Source: Acetatifactor muris (GTDB taxonomy: Bacteria > Bacillota > Clostridia > Lachnospirales > Lachnospiraceae). From it: DNA of 64,000 nucleotides. Below, one piece after another: positions 32,325-41,571 of this stretch. The number at the start of each line of letters is the position of its first letter. Positions within the stretch are counted from its first letter, which is position 1. Under the pieces are notes generated by a model that searched no databases, was not told the DNA's origin, and worked only from the letters and a program-made list of their open reading frames with translations. Position numbers and translations under genes: made by a program. The stretch covers positions 62,001 to 126,000 of the forward strand of contig NZ_JANJZD010000006.1 of the NCBI RefSeq assembly GCF_024623325.1, in the 5' to 3' direction.

Positions 32325-33290
32325 TTAAAACAAACGATATTCTTTATCGAATTTACCCACCAGCCAGTTGGAGAACAATACCAGCGCAAAACCGAACATG
32401 GACTGATAGAGTCCCACCGCCGATCCCATGACGAAATCACCCATACCGATAACCGACCGATACACATAAGTATCAATGATATCCGTGGTATCCAGCAACA
32501 TGGAGGACAGATTGGTGATGGACATCATCATGGTCAGGTCACCGCTCATAATCTTGCCGATGGACAACAGGAACATAATGATAATCGTCGGTTTCAGCAG
32601 AGGAATCGTAATATACCGGATTCGCTGCCACAGATTCGCTCCATCCACCTCGGCGGATTCGTACAGAGATGTGTCAAATCCGGCAATTGTGGAAAAATAG
32701 ATAATACCATTGTAGCCCGCCCCTTTCCAGATATTGCAGAGCGTGAGGATGACGCGCCAGTATTTCGGGTCATTGTAAAAGTCTACTCTGTCGAATCCCA
32801 GAGAAACCAGGAGATTATTGATGGCCCCTCCGTCATAATTCAATAATGCCCGCAGAATACCGCCTGCCACCACCCAGGAAATAAAGTAGGGCATGATGGA
32901 CAGGGACTGGGTCGCTTTCAAATACTTCTTATGACGGATTTCATTGAACATAATCGCCAGCATGACCGCCATGGCAGTGCCGAACACGGTATAGCACAGG
33001 TTCAGAATAATTGTGTTGCCGGTGGCCCTCCATGCCTTGGAAAAATTGGCGAAGAAGAATTCAAAATTTTTAAAGCCCACCCAGGGACTTCCAAAAATTC
33101 CGTCTCTGTAATTGTAGTCCTTGAAAATAATGACCAGGCCGCTCATGGGTATGTAGGCAAACATTAATGTAAGTACGATACCCGGCAGGGCCAGAAGCCA
33201 AAGCTGATGATACTTTTTGAAGTGACCGGCAACCCGGTTTTCAGGGCGTTGAACACTGCCCGGATCCTGTTTCTGTCGAGACACAAGCAT
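32325..33290 (-). CDS. carbohydrate ABC importer permease (MalF/LplB type)
   Basis: 321 residues, six membrane segments, EAA loop YESAEVDGANLWQRIRYITIPLLKP. AGGAGGAAGATATC precedes the ATG. First gene of the importer operon; the 240 bp upstream carry the promoter region and two copies of TCCAGTTCCGCAG. The regulator upstream is on the same strand and likely responds to the same sugar. Confidence 0.93.
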   Translation of the reverse strand: MLVSRQKQDPGSVQRPENRVAGHFKKYHQLWLLALPGIVLTLMFAYIPMSGLVIIFKDYNYRDGIFGSPWVGFKNFEFFFANFSKAWRATGNTIILNLCYTVFGTAMAVMLAIMFNEIRHKKYLKATQSLSIMPYFISWVVAGGILRALLNYDGGAINNLLVSLGFDRVDFYNDPKYWRVILTLCNIWKGAGYNGIIYFSTIAGFDTSLYESAEVDGANLWQRIRYITIPLLKPTIIIMFLLSIGKIMSGDLTMMMSITNLSSMLLDTTDIIDTYVYRSVIGMGDFVMGSAVGLYQSMFGFALVLFSNWLVGKFDKEYRLF

Positions 33291-33304
33291 GATATCTTCC
33301 TCCT

Positions 33305-33424
33305 ATTCCAGTTCCGCAGCTGTCCCTCGATGCACCCATATAGATTCACTTCCGGCCGCCAGACCATGCGTCCGTAAATTCTCTGGGGCAAGGAACGGGT
33401 TGCTGATTCCAGTTCCGCAGTTGG
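33305..33424. repeat. short direct repeats upstream of the importer operon
   Basis: TCCAGTTCCGCAG occurs at about 33307 and 33409, with similar neighbouring bases on one side. AGTTCCGCAGTT also occurs near 27618 before another operon. They may be regulator sites for the AraC-type proteins, but spacing and conservation are not enough to prove it. Confidence 0.3.
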
Positions 33425-33530
33425 TGGTGCGTGCGGCGTTGAGTAAGAGATATCATATTCCTGCCTGTGTCTCAATCCAAAAAAATTGTAAAGCTGTTAA
33501 ATTCCGTTAAATCAGAACTATCAAAATTTT

Positions 33531-35834
33531 TTACTGATGCAAATTTCCCGCACTTTGAGCATGCTTTTTGCGGAACTGCCCTGGAGTAATTCCAAATTTT
33601 TTCTTGAAAGTAGCCGTAAAATAAGAAGCATTTGTATACCCCACCATCTCGCAGATCTCCTGAATGCTCTTGTTCGCCTCCTTCATCAGCAGCTTCCCGG
33701 CTTCCTCAATGCGCAGGGTTGCAAGGTAATCCGGAAAGGCATATCCGCTTCGTTCATTGAAAAGTCTGCTGAAATAGGACGGCGTAATATGGTACATTTC
33801 AGCAATAAACTGTGCGCTGATATTGGGATCCGCATAATTTTCCCGCAGGTAAGCCATGGCCTTGTCCACCACATCCTCCCTGTCTCCCTGCCGGGCTCTT
33901 GCCAGCAGCTCGCAGATTTTATCCTGCATCCCGGAAAACCATTCCCAGGTGTCGTCAAGATAACCGAACTTTCCCAGTTCCGCGGCCAGCTTTTCATAAT
34001 CGTTTCTGGAAAGTGTCTCGAAATGAAAATTCAGAGAATTGTAATACTTCATTATTTCCACTGCCATATCCAGAAGAATGTCCTGTGCGGTCTGAATAGA
34101 GTATTCCTTCAGTTCATTGGTAATTTCAAAGTATTCCTCAGCAAACTTTTCTCTGTTCCCCTCCTTTAACCTCAACAGAAGGTTTCTGATGTCAATATTT
34201 CCGTTGCCTCCCAGGGCCTTTCTCGCCATTTGCTCTTCCGTCACAATAGCATCTATTCCGTACATAAAACGGTAGGCGGTTGCCGCTCTGGCCATCTGGT
34301 ACATGGCTGATAATTCCGCAAATCCCTCCTTGTCATTGCTGATGCCGGCATCCATACCTATGTGAACCAGGTCTCTGATAACAGAAAATATTTCCCTGAT
34401 TTTTCCCGTCAGTTCTTCCTCCGGAAGATTCTGTTCCGCAAAAAGAATTACCGCCGTATATTCTTCGTCCACAGGATTGACCAGGACATCTCCCAAAGGC
34501 TTCAGCGCCTGCTCTGTAATGTTGACAAGTGTATGATGTACAAAGATTCTGGCCTCCTCCGTATGATTCTCCTGTAAATCTTTCATATCGCTGATGCGCA
34601 GACAGATCACCCTGCTGTGTATGCCTGTCTTCCCGTAAGTTTCTTCCACCCATTCCGGAAGTTTTGCCGAAGATGCCCTGCTGCACAGATAACGCGCCAT
34701 CTCTTCCTGATCCTTTCGGATATTGAGATCATTCATAGTCTGCACCATAGTCCGATATGTCTGTACTATACCTGCCAGCTCCGTTTTTCCCACGCGATCC
34801 GATATATTTTCTGAAGGCTGTCCGGAAGTACCGGCGGAATTGGTGGTCTGAATAGCCGCATCAATGGGGGAATATACCCAGTTTGACATGACAAAAGCAA
34901 ACAGCAGCACCAGCAATACCAGCAGCAGGACAATTCCGATAAATGTATTCCGCATGTGAACAATGGATGCCTCCACATATTTATAAGGGAGAAAATGCAT
35001 CAGATAAAAGCCGTTTTCCATATTCACGCAGGAAACCAGATAACTGCCCCCCCGTACCTTTGTCACTTCCGACTGCCTCACATCGCTGTGCTCCAGATAT
35101 GTCCGAAGTATTTCTTCCTGTAACTGCTCTCCTTTCGCATATCCCTCACCACAGACATGTACCACATTGCCCTCCGCATCCGTCAGCAGATATTGCTCTC
35201 CCTGTCGCCGTGGCTGGAATATATTCTCCATAATTTTCCCCATGTCCAGTCCGATGAAGATACCGCTTTCCTTCTCTCCTGTGCCCGGATTCTGCTCCCC
35301 TGCTGTTATATACAAAAGGGTACGGCTGCATCCATAGATATCAATGTAATATTTTACCCCATACCTGCCGAACTGGCTCTGGTAAAAGGTCTCTATCATC
35401 ATTCTGTCCGCCTGCTCATCCAGGGGATACGCCGGATTGCTGCACTTAATCCGATATTCATTGCCTTTCAGCACATAGACAGACTGGAACATGGGATCAA
35501 TCATAACCATATTCAACACTTTCTGTGCCGCCACACTCATATCCCCATCCCAGGAAAAATCCGATTTTGCCAGCGCTTTTTTCACATAGGTGTCATTCCG
35601 AAGTACCTCCATCGTATTTCCCATCAGATCCATATAATTACTTACCATCAGGGAGGAGGCATAGAGCGTATTGCCGTCATTTACTTTTTCCGTCTCAATC
35701 CGGCTTGCCCGAAACCAGAAAAATCCCCAGATACATGCCAGAAAAATGCACAGCGCCGGCAAAATGAATACTGCGCTGAACATATTCCTGAAAATCTTCT
35801 TTCCTTTGTACTTGCTCAATAAGCCTTTTCCCAT
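33531..35834 (-). CDS. membrane-anchored AraC-family regulator
   Basis: 767 residues from the ATG at 35834 (GCAGGGGACAATT upstream). A first membrane helix (about 20-45), an extracellular sensor region of about 260 residues with YSLxx-type folds, a second helix (LLLVLLVLLFAFVMSNWV, about 305), and a C-terminal AraC HTH (last 100 residues) with ISAQFIAEMYHITPSYFSRLF and SIQEICEMVGYTNASYFTATF. It lies upstream of the second importer operon and is probably its activator. The same architecture at 13778-16042 serves the first importer. Confidence 0.9.
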   Translation of the reverse strand: MGKGLLSKYKGKKIFRNMFSAVFILPALCIFLACIWGFFWFRASRIETEKVNDGNTLYASSLMVSNYMDLMGNTMEVLRNDTYVKKALAKSDFSWDGDMSVAAQKVLNMVMIDPMFQSVYVLKGNEYRIKCSNPAYPLDEQADRMMIETFYQSQFGRYGVKYYIDIYGCSRTLLYITAGEQNPGTGEKESGIFIGLDMGKIMENIFQPRRQGEQYLLTDAEGNVVHVCGEGYAKGEQLQEEILRTYLEHSDVRQSEVTKVRGGSYLVSCVNMENGFYLMHFLPYKYVEASIVHMRNTFIGIVLLLVLLVLLFAFVMSNWVYSPIDAAIQTTNSAGTSGQPSENISDRVGKTELAGIVQTYRTMVQTMNDLNIRKDQEEMARYLCSRASSAKLPEWVEETYGKTGIHSRVICLRISDMKDLQENHTEEARIFVHHTLVNITEQALKPLGDVLVNPVDEEYTAVILFAEQNLPEEELTGKIREIFSVIRDLVHIGMDAGISNDKEGFAELSAMYQMARAATAYRFMYGIDAIVTEEQMARKALGGNGNIDIRNLLLRLKEGNREKFAEEYFEITNELKEYSIQTAQDILLDMAVEIMKYYNSLNFHFETLSRNDYEKLAAELGKFGYLDDTWEWFSGMQDKICELLARARQGDREDVVDKAMAYLRENYADPNISAQFIAEMYHITPSYFSRLFNERSGYAFPDYLATLRIEEAGKLLMKEANKSIQEICEMVGYTNASYFTATFKKKFGITPGQFRKKHAQSAGNLHQ

Positions 35835-35861
35835 AATTGTCCCCTGCCTGTTCTTTGTCTG

Positions 35862-36011
35862 CTGCCCTGTACGCACAGGGTCCGGGCAGAGCCCCGAAAC
35901 CCAGGAGCATGGGTTTCGGGTTCGCTTCGCTCGTCAAATGCCCAAAGAGACAGTTGTTCGAGCAATCTCGGCATCTGTCTCTTCGGGCACTTGACTCTGC
36001 CCTGTACGCAC
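35862..36011. repeat. palindromic element with two hairpins and 15-bp direct repeats
   Basis: CTGCCCTGTACGCAC occurs at 35862-35876 and 35997-36011. Between them are two hairpins: perfect 11-bp arms CCCGAAACCCA with TGGGTTTCGGG (35893-35903, 35910-35920), and 20-bp arms with two mismatches (35934-35953, 35975-35994). It lies in the 336-bp space between the AraC gene and the pectinesterase gene and overlaps the start of the regulator's upstream region. No open frame of its own. A small mobile repeat or structured RNA is possible. Confidence 0.65.
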
Positions 36012-36170
36012 ATTATATCATGTCTCCGCCGCAAAAAAATAAAATGACAAAAACACAATAGTAGTGTAAAATTTTATAATTGCAGTCCCAAAGACTGTAT
36101 TTTACAATGATTTCAGCTGAGGCAGTCCGCTGCCGCTCAGAATTTAATCATTTCAGAAAGGTATTTTATT

Positions 36171-37163
36171 ATGCAGACAATTTATGTAGACAAAAACAGA
36201 GCGGATGCATTTTCTTCTCTTCAGGAAGCTGTTCTGGCCGTACCGGACCACCGTCAGGAGACCATCCGGATTCTGGTGGCCCCCGGGATTTATGAAGAAA
36301 AGGTTTTTATCCGCAAGGAAAATCTGGAAATTGTGGGAGAAAACCCGGAGACCACCATCTTCCGTTACGGGGATGGTGCAAGAAAGCCCCGCCCGGACCA
36401 TTCCGGAGAATACGGGACCTTCAATACTGCCGTTATTCTGCTGGCAGGTAAGAATCTGCGCATGGAAAATATCACTGTGGAAAATACTGCCGGTCCCGGC
36501 CACACCGCCGGACAGGCGCTGGCCCTCTACGCGGCAGCAGACAGGTGCAGCTTCCGCAACTGCCGTTTCCTGGGATGGCAGGATACTGTCTTTGCCGGAG
36601 AAGCCATTTCCTGCAAGATGAAGAACCTGATGCTTCCCGACTTCTTCTGCCGTTCTTCCGTCCCCGTTGACTATCCTGTTCTCCGCAATTATTTCAGAGA
36701 CTGCTATATCAGCGGCGACGTGGACTTTATCTTTGGACCGAATGTGGTATTTTTTGATCAGTGCGAGATTTTTTCCAGAAAACGCCAGAGTGAAGACCGC
36801 GCCTTTATCACCGCCGCCAGCACTCCGGCCGGACAGGAATTCGGCCTTGTATTCTCTCATTGCAGGCTCACAGGCGACGGAGACCCGGAGTCTGTCTATC
36901 TGGGAAGACCCTGGAGGGATTTCGCCAAAACCGCTTTTGTCAGCTGTCATATGGACGGGCACATCTGCCCGGAAGGATGGCAGAACTGGGGAAAAGCCAG
37001 GGCGGAAGTCCTGTGCGGTTATGTGGAATATGACAATGCAGGCCCCGGTGCCAGTACCCAGGGAAGGGCTTCCTTCAGCAGGCAGCTGACCCATCCTGAC
37101 CTTGCCAAATATTATTCCAGAGAAAATGTTCTGGCCGGCGAGGATGGGTGGAATGGAGAATAA
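36171..37163 (+). CDS. pectinesterase (carbohydrate esterase family 8)
   Basis: 330 residues; removes methyl esters from galacturonan. The parallel beta-helix motifs are all present: GQALALYAAADRCSF (about residue 115), WQDTVF with the first catalytic Asp region, GDVDFIFGP with the nucleophile Asp (about 185), and YLGRPWRDFAKTAF with the conserved Arg-Trp (about 243). No signal peptide, so it works in the cytoplasm on imported oligomers, which is usual for Firmicute enzymes in import-first pathways. CAGAAAGG lies 9 bp before the ATG. A hairpin terminator follows. Confidence 0.93.
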   Translation: MQTIYVDKNRADAFSSLQEAVLAVPDHRQETIRILVAPGIYEEKVFIRKENLEIVGENPETTIFRYGDGARKPRPDHSGEYGTFNTAVILLAGKNLRMENITVENTAGPGHTAGQALALYAAADRCSFRNCRFLGWQDTVFAGEAISCKMKNLMLPDFFCRSSVPVDYPVLRNYFRDCYISGDVDFIFGPNVVFFDQCEIFSRKRQSEDRAFITAASTPAGQEFGLVFSHCRLTGDGDPESVYLGRPWRDFAKTAFVSCHMDGHICPEGWQNWGKARAEVLCGYVEYDNAGPGASTQGRASFSRQLTHPDLAKYYSRENVLAGEDGWNGE

Positions 37164-37189
37164 AGGAGCTCATAACGCTCCTTTATTCC
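37158..37189 (+). terminator. hairpin after the pectinesterase gene
   Basis: The arms GAATAAAGGAGC and GCTCCTTTATTC are perfect complements around a 7-nt loop, starting at the stop codon. It can serve both this gene and the truncated gene on the other strand. Confidence 0.7.
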
Positions 37190-37198
37190 ATTCTTCAA

Positions 37199-37648
37199 TC
37201 ACACAGGAGTAGACCTTCTGAAATCCTTCGACTGTTCTCCCTTAAAAAGCCCCCGAAGAAGTTCCACATAGGCCTCTCTTAATTCCTCAATGACGCTTTT
37301 CTGAATATAGGCCACTGTTTCCAGAGGGTCCTTCACCTGTACCAGCAAATATGCAATATCCAGATGAATTACATCATAGTGGTTCAGAAATTTCTCAAAG
37401 GAAGAATCCTCCGCAATCTTCAGGTCCGCGAACAACGTCCGCGAGTCACAACCCTTTCCGTAGTATGCCGCCAACATTCCGGCAGTCATTGTCTTGCCAA
37501 ATCTTCTCGGTCTGCTGCTGCAAATGTAGCGCTGCTCCGTATCGATTACAGCATTTGTATATTGAAGCAGTCCTGATTTATCCACATATATCTGCGACTT
37601 CCTTGCACTTCTGAAACTTGTATTCCCACGATTTACAAAAATCCCCAT
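37199..37648 (-). pseudogene. truncated AAA-ATPase-like / PD-(D/E)XK protein gene
   Basis: 149 residues starting MGIFVNRGNTSFRSARK; the P-loop-like RPRRFGKTMTAGML and the strand with VIHLDIAY match the N-terminal domain of AAA-ATPase-like proteins of about 500-560 residues that end in a nuclease domain. The frame ends here directly before the pectinesterase terminator, so about 400 residues are missing. Such proteins are common and repeated in gut Firmicutes. It is probably a remnant left by a deletion at about 37198. Confidence 0.75.
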
Positions 37649-37827
37649 ACCTGTCGCCTCCTGTCAAGACTGCTGATTTTTCTTATTATCCTGCCTATTC
37701 TTTATCATACTCCAGAACTTCTCATAAATCAATCTGATAAAAATGGGTGTCCTGGCATAAAATATTGACATCTGATTTATTTTGGCTATAATAAGATTAT
37801 ATCGTATTTTAGCCAGGAGGATTCCGC

Positions 37828-39051
37828 ATGACCTACATCAGAAGGGATTTGGAGGAAAAGATTCTATCCTTATCAAAAGAATATGCTGCTATTCTTATCA
37901 CCGGTCCCCGTCAGGTGGGGAAAACAACTGTCTTACGCCAGTTAAAACAGGAAAACAGGGCTTATGTCACATTGGATGATCTGGAAGACCGGTCCATGGC
38001 CAGAAATGACCCTGCACTTTTCCTGCAGCTTCACGATCGGCCGATTCTTATAGATGAAGTTCAGTATGCTCCACAGCTTTTTTCCTATATTAAAATAGAA
38101 ATAGATAACGGGGCAGCGCCCGGAAGTTTCTGGCTCTCAGGCTCTCAGGCATTCCGTATGATGAACCTGGCTCAGGAATCTCTGGCGGGAAGAGTTGCCC
38201 TGCTCCACATGCCCTCCTTATCGCAGCACGAGATTTATGGCAGTGGATCTACTTCACCCTTTACCATAGAACTGAATGCATTAAAAGAAAGAGTGAAAAC
38301 AAACGCACCGGCCGACATGCGGGAGATCTATCATCGAATCTGGAAGGGCTCGATGCCCGGACTGATCAGCGGCCGTTTTTCCGACCGGGATGTCTTTTAC
38401 AGCAGTTATCTTCAAACCTATATCGACCGGGATGTCAGTGATCTTGTCAATTTAACTGATAAATTAATTTTCCAGGATTTTATCCGCTCCGCCGCCTGCC
38501 GGATCGGTCAGGTTTTAAACATTCATGATATCGCACAGGATGTGGGAGTATCTGATGACACTGCAAAACGCTGGCTGCAGGTTCTGGAAAAATCGGACGT
38601 TATTTTCTATCTTCGTCCCTATTCCAATAATCTTTTAAAGAGAACTGTAAAAACCCCAAAGCTGTACTTTTTTGACACAGGGCTTGTAGCCTATCTTACA
38701 AAATACAGTTCTCCCGATATTCTGGCAAACGGCGCTTTAAGCGGTGCAATCCTTGAAAATTATGTGGTCTCCGAACTTCTGAAGACCTATCAGAACCATG
38801 CCAGAGAATGTCTGCTCTGGTATTACCGGGATAAGGAAATGAGAGAAATCGATATGATCATGGAAAGCGACGGGATGCTGCATCCGTTGGAAATCAAACG
38901 TTCTGTCAATCCAGGCAAGGAGTTGATCAGGGCTTTTGACATATTGAATAAGAGCAGCACCGCCAGAGGAAAAGGGGGGCTTCTCTGTATGCGTCCCACC
39001 CTGTCAGCCATAAATTCCGATAATTATATTATTCCCATTTGGATGATTTAA
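37828..39051 (+). CDS. AAA_14/DUF4143 ATPase
   Basis: 407 residues. N-terminal ATPase with Walker A GPRQVGKTTVL (about residue 28) and Walker B PILIDEVQYAP (about 75), followed by a winged-helix linker (HDIAQDVGVSDDTAKRWL) and a DUF4143 domain with the PD-(D/E)XK-like segment REIDMIMESDGMLHPLEIKRS. This full-length form is common as a stand-alone gene in gut bacteria and related to mobile or defence-linked ATPases, but no function is settled. AGGAGG lies 6 bp before the ATG. Confidence 0.9.
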   Translation: MTYIRRDLEEKILSLSKEYAAILITGPRQVGKTTVLRQLKQENRAYVTLDDLEDRSMARNDPALFLQLHDRPILIDEVQYAPQLFSYIKIEIDNGAAPGSFWLSGSQAFRMMNLAQESLAGRVALLHMPSLSQHEIYGSGSTSPFTIELNALKERVKTNAPADMREIYHRIWKGSMPGLISGRFSDRDVFYSSYLQTYIDRDVSDLVNLTDKLIFQDFIRSAACRIGQVLNIHDIAQDVGVSDDTAKRWLQVLEKSDVIFYLRPYSNNLLKRTVKTPKLYFFDTGLVAYLTKYSSPDILANGALSGAILENYVVSELLKTYQNHARECLLWYYRDKEMREIDMIMESDGMLHPLEIKRSVNPGKELIRAFDILNKSSTARGKGGLLCMRPTLSAINSDNYIIPIWMI

Positions 39052-39168
39052 TGTCATAAATGCCTGTTCCCCGGGTTTATTTTTAATGAAAAACAGTCTA
39101 TACTATAGAAGAAAACAAATTAAGGAAGGATATCCGGCAATGTTGTGTGCATCCGGAAATGAGGGACA

Positions 39169-40161
39169 ATGATGAAAATACTTTTTTATGACACCAAAAA
39201 TTATGACAGAGAAAGCTTTGAGGCGTGCTTACAGAACTTTTCGGACATCACCATTGAATACACAAAGTCCGATCTGGACCCGCGAACCGCCGCTCTGGCG
39301 GAAGGTTTTGACGCCGTATGCGCCTTTGTCAGCTCCGACGTGAGCACGCAGACTCTGGAAATTCTCCATGAAAAGGGAATCCGTCTGTTGCTGATGCGCT
39401 GTGCCGGGTTCAACAATGTGGATCTGGACACCGCCGGAAAATATGACATCCGCGTCATGCGCGTTCCCGGCTATTCTCCGGAAGCTGTAGCAGAACATGC
39501 CATGGCGCTGGCTCTGGCCAGCAACCGCAGACTGTACAAATCTTACAACAAAGTCCGTGAAAATGATTTCAGCCTCAGCGGCCTGATGGGTTTTAACTTC
39601 TATCGGAAAACAGCCGGCATTATCGGCACCGGAAAAATCGGAGCCGCCATGTGCCACATCTGCCGGGGCTTTGGGATGAAGGTGATCGCTTACGATGTGT
39701 ATGAGAACCAGGCCCTGAAAGAGTTCGTGGAATATGTGTCTCTGGATCAGCTACTTTCCGACAGTGATGTCATTTCTCTCCACTGCCCGCTGATGGACTC
39801 CACTTACCACATCATTAACATTGATACGATCCGGAAAATGAAGGACGGTGTCATCCTGGTGAATACTTCCCGGGGCGCCCTGGTGAAAACCGATGACCTA
39901 ATCGAGGGTATCCGCATGCATAAATTCGCAGGCGTGGGGCTGGATGTGTACGAAGAAGAGACCAACAATGTCTTCGAGGACCGCTCCGACGAGATACTGG
40001 AACATTCCACCACAGCCAGACTTCTCTCCTTCCCCAATGTGATGATTACCTCCCATCAGGGTTTCTTCACCAGAGAAGCCCTGGAAGCCATTGCCACCAC
40101 CACCCTGCAGAATGCCGTGGATTTTCTGGCCGGGAAAGCAAGCCCCAACGATGTAAAATAA
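39169..40161 (+). CDS. D-2-hydroxyacid dehydrogenase (D-lactate dehydrogenase type)
   Basis: 330 residues. NAD-binding motif GIIGTGKIGAAMCHICRGFG (about 150), catalytic Arg in LVNTSRGALVKTDDL (about 235), Glu in LDVYEEE (about 264) and His in MITSHQGFFT (about 295), the triad of the family. The segment MRCAGFNNVDL is typical of D-lactate dehydrogenases that reduce pyruvate in fermentation. GAGGGACA precedes the double ATG at 39169 and 39172. It stands alone in front of the duplicated module. Confidence 0.93.
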   Translation: MMKILFYDTKNYDRESFEACLQNFSDITIEYTKSDLDPRTAALAEGFDAVCAFVSSDVSTQTLEILHEKGIRLLLMRCAGFNNVDLDTAGKYDIRVMRVPGYSPEAVAEHAMALALASNRRLYKSYNKVRENDFSLSGLMGFNFYRKTAGIIGTGKIGAAMCHICRGFGMKVIAYDVYENQALKEFVEYVSLDQLLSDSDVISLHCPLMDSTYHIINIDTIRKMKDGVILVNTSRGALVKTDDLIEGIRMHKFAGVGLDVYEEETNNVFEDRSDEILEHSTTARLLSFPNVMITSHQGFFTREALEAIATTTLQNAVDFLAGKASPNDVK

Positions 40162-40206
40162 GGACCTTTCAGCCGCCCGTATGAGCCTTCATGCAGGATA
40201 ACTCCC

Positions 40207-40235
40207 TCCGGGGAAGCCTGGAGCGCTTCCCCGGA
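40207..40235. terminator. hairpin between the dehydrogenase and rhaM copy 1
   Basis: TCCGGGGAAGC (40207-40217) and GCTTCCCCGGA (40225-40235) are perfect 11-bp complements. No T-run follows on either strand, so its role as terminator for the converging genes is only likely. Confidence 0.5.
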
Positions 40236-40314
40236 AATCCAGATTTCGTCACATATCCTTCATCTGATACGCTTTCCGTGTCATTCCAGAACAATGCTGA
40301 CGGCAATATAAAAT

Positions 40315-40626
40315 TCAGTCCAGATGGAATACCGTCTTCAGGTCAACGCTCACAGGACTGTTGTCGGAATTTGTCTCCATGATGTCCGCCATGAAATCCC
40401 ACCACTTGCGGTTGATTGCGGTATCCGCTCCCTTTGCCCACAGCTCTTCGTCTTCAATCTCAATATAACCGAAAAGTGTCAGTGTCTCCCGGTCCAGGAA
40501 AATCGTATAGTTCTTCCCGCCATGCTCGTGAATCATATCCTGCATCTGGGGCCACAGTTCATTATGTCTCTTCTCGTATTCCGCCTCCTGGCCGGGGTAA
40601 AGCTTCATTTTAAATCCTTTGATCAT
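40315..40626 (-). CDS. rhaM: L-rhamnose mutarotase, copy 1
   Basis: 103 residues. The enzyme interconverts alpha- and beta-L-rhamnose before isomerisation. The family sequence is clear: KMKLYPGQEAEYEKRHNELWPQM, then NYTIFLDRETLTLFGYIE and AINRKWWDFMADIM with the conserved Trp-Trp. AGGAGGTACTTAGC lies 8 bp before the ATG at 40626. It differs from copy 2 at 56897 by only a few residues. It fits the use of pectin rhamnogalacturonan in the neighbouring islands, although no other rhamnose pathway genes are in the window. Confidence 0.93.
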   Translation of the reverse strand: MIKGFKMKLYPGQEAEYEKRHNELWPQMQDMIHEHGGKNYTIFLDRETLTLFGYIEIEDEELWAKGADTAINRKWWDFMADIMETNSDNSPVSVDLKTVFHLD

Positions 40627-40783
40627 GCTAAGTACCTCCTGCTTTATTTTCTGTATGCCTCTTCTTCCTTTTCCTATCTCTGCAAAAGGACTTCCGCCCA
40701 CTGTTCCGATTCCATGCAGCTGTTCAGACCAGGCACGGAACCATTACTGAAATTATACTTCGCCTTCCGACCCCAGTCAACAA

Positions 40784-40812
40784 TTGACGTATTCCTTTTG
40801 CCGCATTATACT
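40784..40812 (+). promoter_or_regulatory. sigma-A promoter of tadA copy 1
   Basis: TTGACG (40784-40789) and TATACT (40807-40812) are 17 bp apart. The same promoter occurs at 58067-58095 before copy 2, so it belongs to the duplicated module. The -35 box lies in the palindrome GTCAACAATTGAC. Confidence 0.8.
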
Positions 40813-40820
40813 GTATTATA

Positions 40821-40850
40821 GTAACAGTTCAGCGACCTGCCGAACTGTTG
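40821..40850. repeat. GTAACAGTTCAG hairpin in the leader of tadA copy 1
   Basis: GTAACAGTTCAG (40821-40832) pairs with CGAACTGTTG (40841-40850). It lies at the same place, relative to the promoter, where the MITE is found in copy 2, and is probably an old end of that family. Confidence 0.5.
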
Positions 40851-40955
40851 TGCCGCCGGGCAATCATTCCGACAGTTCGCCTTCTACAGGGCAGGTATAC
40901 ATCGGTGTCCTACGGCCATCAGCAACGGACTACAGAAAGAAAGGCTGCATCTATC

Positions 40956-41483
40956 ATGGCAATCATCAAAAGCATTCAGGAAAAATATATGAAAGAGGCC
41001 TTAACACAGGCGAAAAAAGCTTATTCTCTGGGGGAGGTGCCCATCGGCTGCGTCATTGTCCACGAAGGGAAAATTATCGGCCGGGGCTATAACCGACGCA
41101 ACACGGACAAAAGTACCCTGGCCCATGCGGAGATTACCGCCATCCGAAAAGCCAGTAAATATACAGGGGACTGGCGGCTGGAAGAATGTACTATCTACAT
41201 TACGCTGGAGCCCTGCCAGATGTGTGCAGGAGCCATCATTCAGGCCCGCATCCCGGAAGTGGTCATGGGCTGTATGAATCCGAAGGCAGGATGCGGAGGG
41301 TCTGTTCTGAATATTCTGGAGAACCCTGAATTTAATCACCAGGCGTCAGTGACCCGGGGGATTCTGGAAGAAGAATGCAGTAATTTGCTGAAATTATTTT
41401 TTACGGAGCTTCGGAAACGCAATAAGCTGGAAAAGGAAGGTCGGAAGTCTCTTTCAGGTTTTGAACTTCCTTCCCCAAAATAA
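40956..41483 (+). CDS. tadA: tRNA adenosine(34) deaminase, copy 1
   Basis: 175 residues. Zinc-dependent deaminase with HAEITAI (His and Glu, about residues 53-58) and PCQMC (about 83-87), which convert A34 of tRNA-Arg(ACG) to inosine. The family C-terminus is also present. The start MAIIKSIQEKYMKEAL is shared with copy 2. The last part (KEGRKSLSGFELPSPK) differs from copy 2, which is shorter. It precedes the SPFH gene by 88 bp, with a palindrome at 41502-41530 in between. Having two copies of a normally single essential gene in one window is unusual. Confidence 0.93.
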   Translation: MAIIKSIQEKYMKEALTQAKKAYSLGEVPIGCVIVHEGKIIGRGYNRRNTDKSTLAHAEITAIRKASKYTGDWRLEECTIYITLEPCQMCAGAIIQARIPEVVMGCMNPKAGCGGSVLNILENPEFNHQASVTRGILEEECSNLLKLFFTELRKRNKLEKEGRKSLSGFELPSPK

Positions 41484-41501
41484 TTCTTGCATTCCTTCTC
41501 C

Positions 41502-41530
41502 CTTTATGATATCATTTTAATATCATAAAG
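41502..41530. promoter_or_regulatory. 11-bp palindrome before the SPFH gene, copy 1
   Basis: CTTTATGATAT (41502-41512) and ATATCATAAAG (41520-41530) form a perfect inverted repeat. The same sequence, with one change, precedes copy 2 at 58912-58940 although the surrounding bases differ more, which supports a bound regulator, possibly the Arc-like protein encoded two genes downstream. Confidence 0.5.
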
Positions 41531-41571
41531 ATATGTCCATTAAAGCTATCTGTAAAGAGGAGGTATTATCC

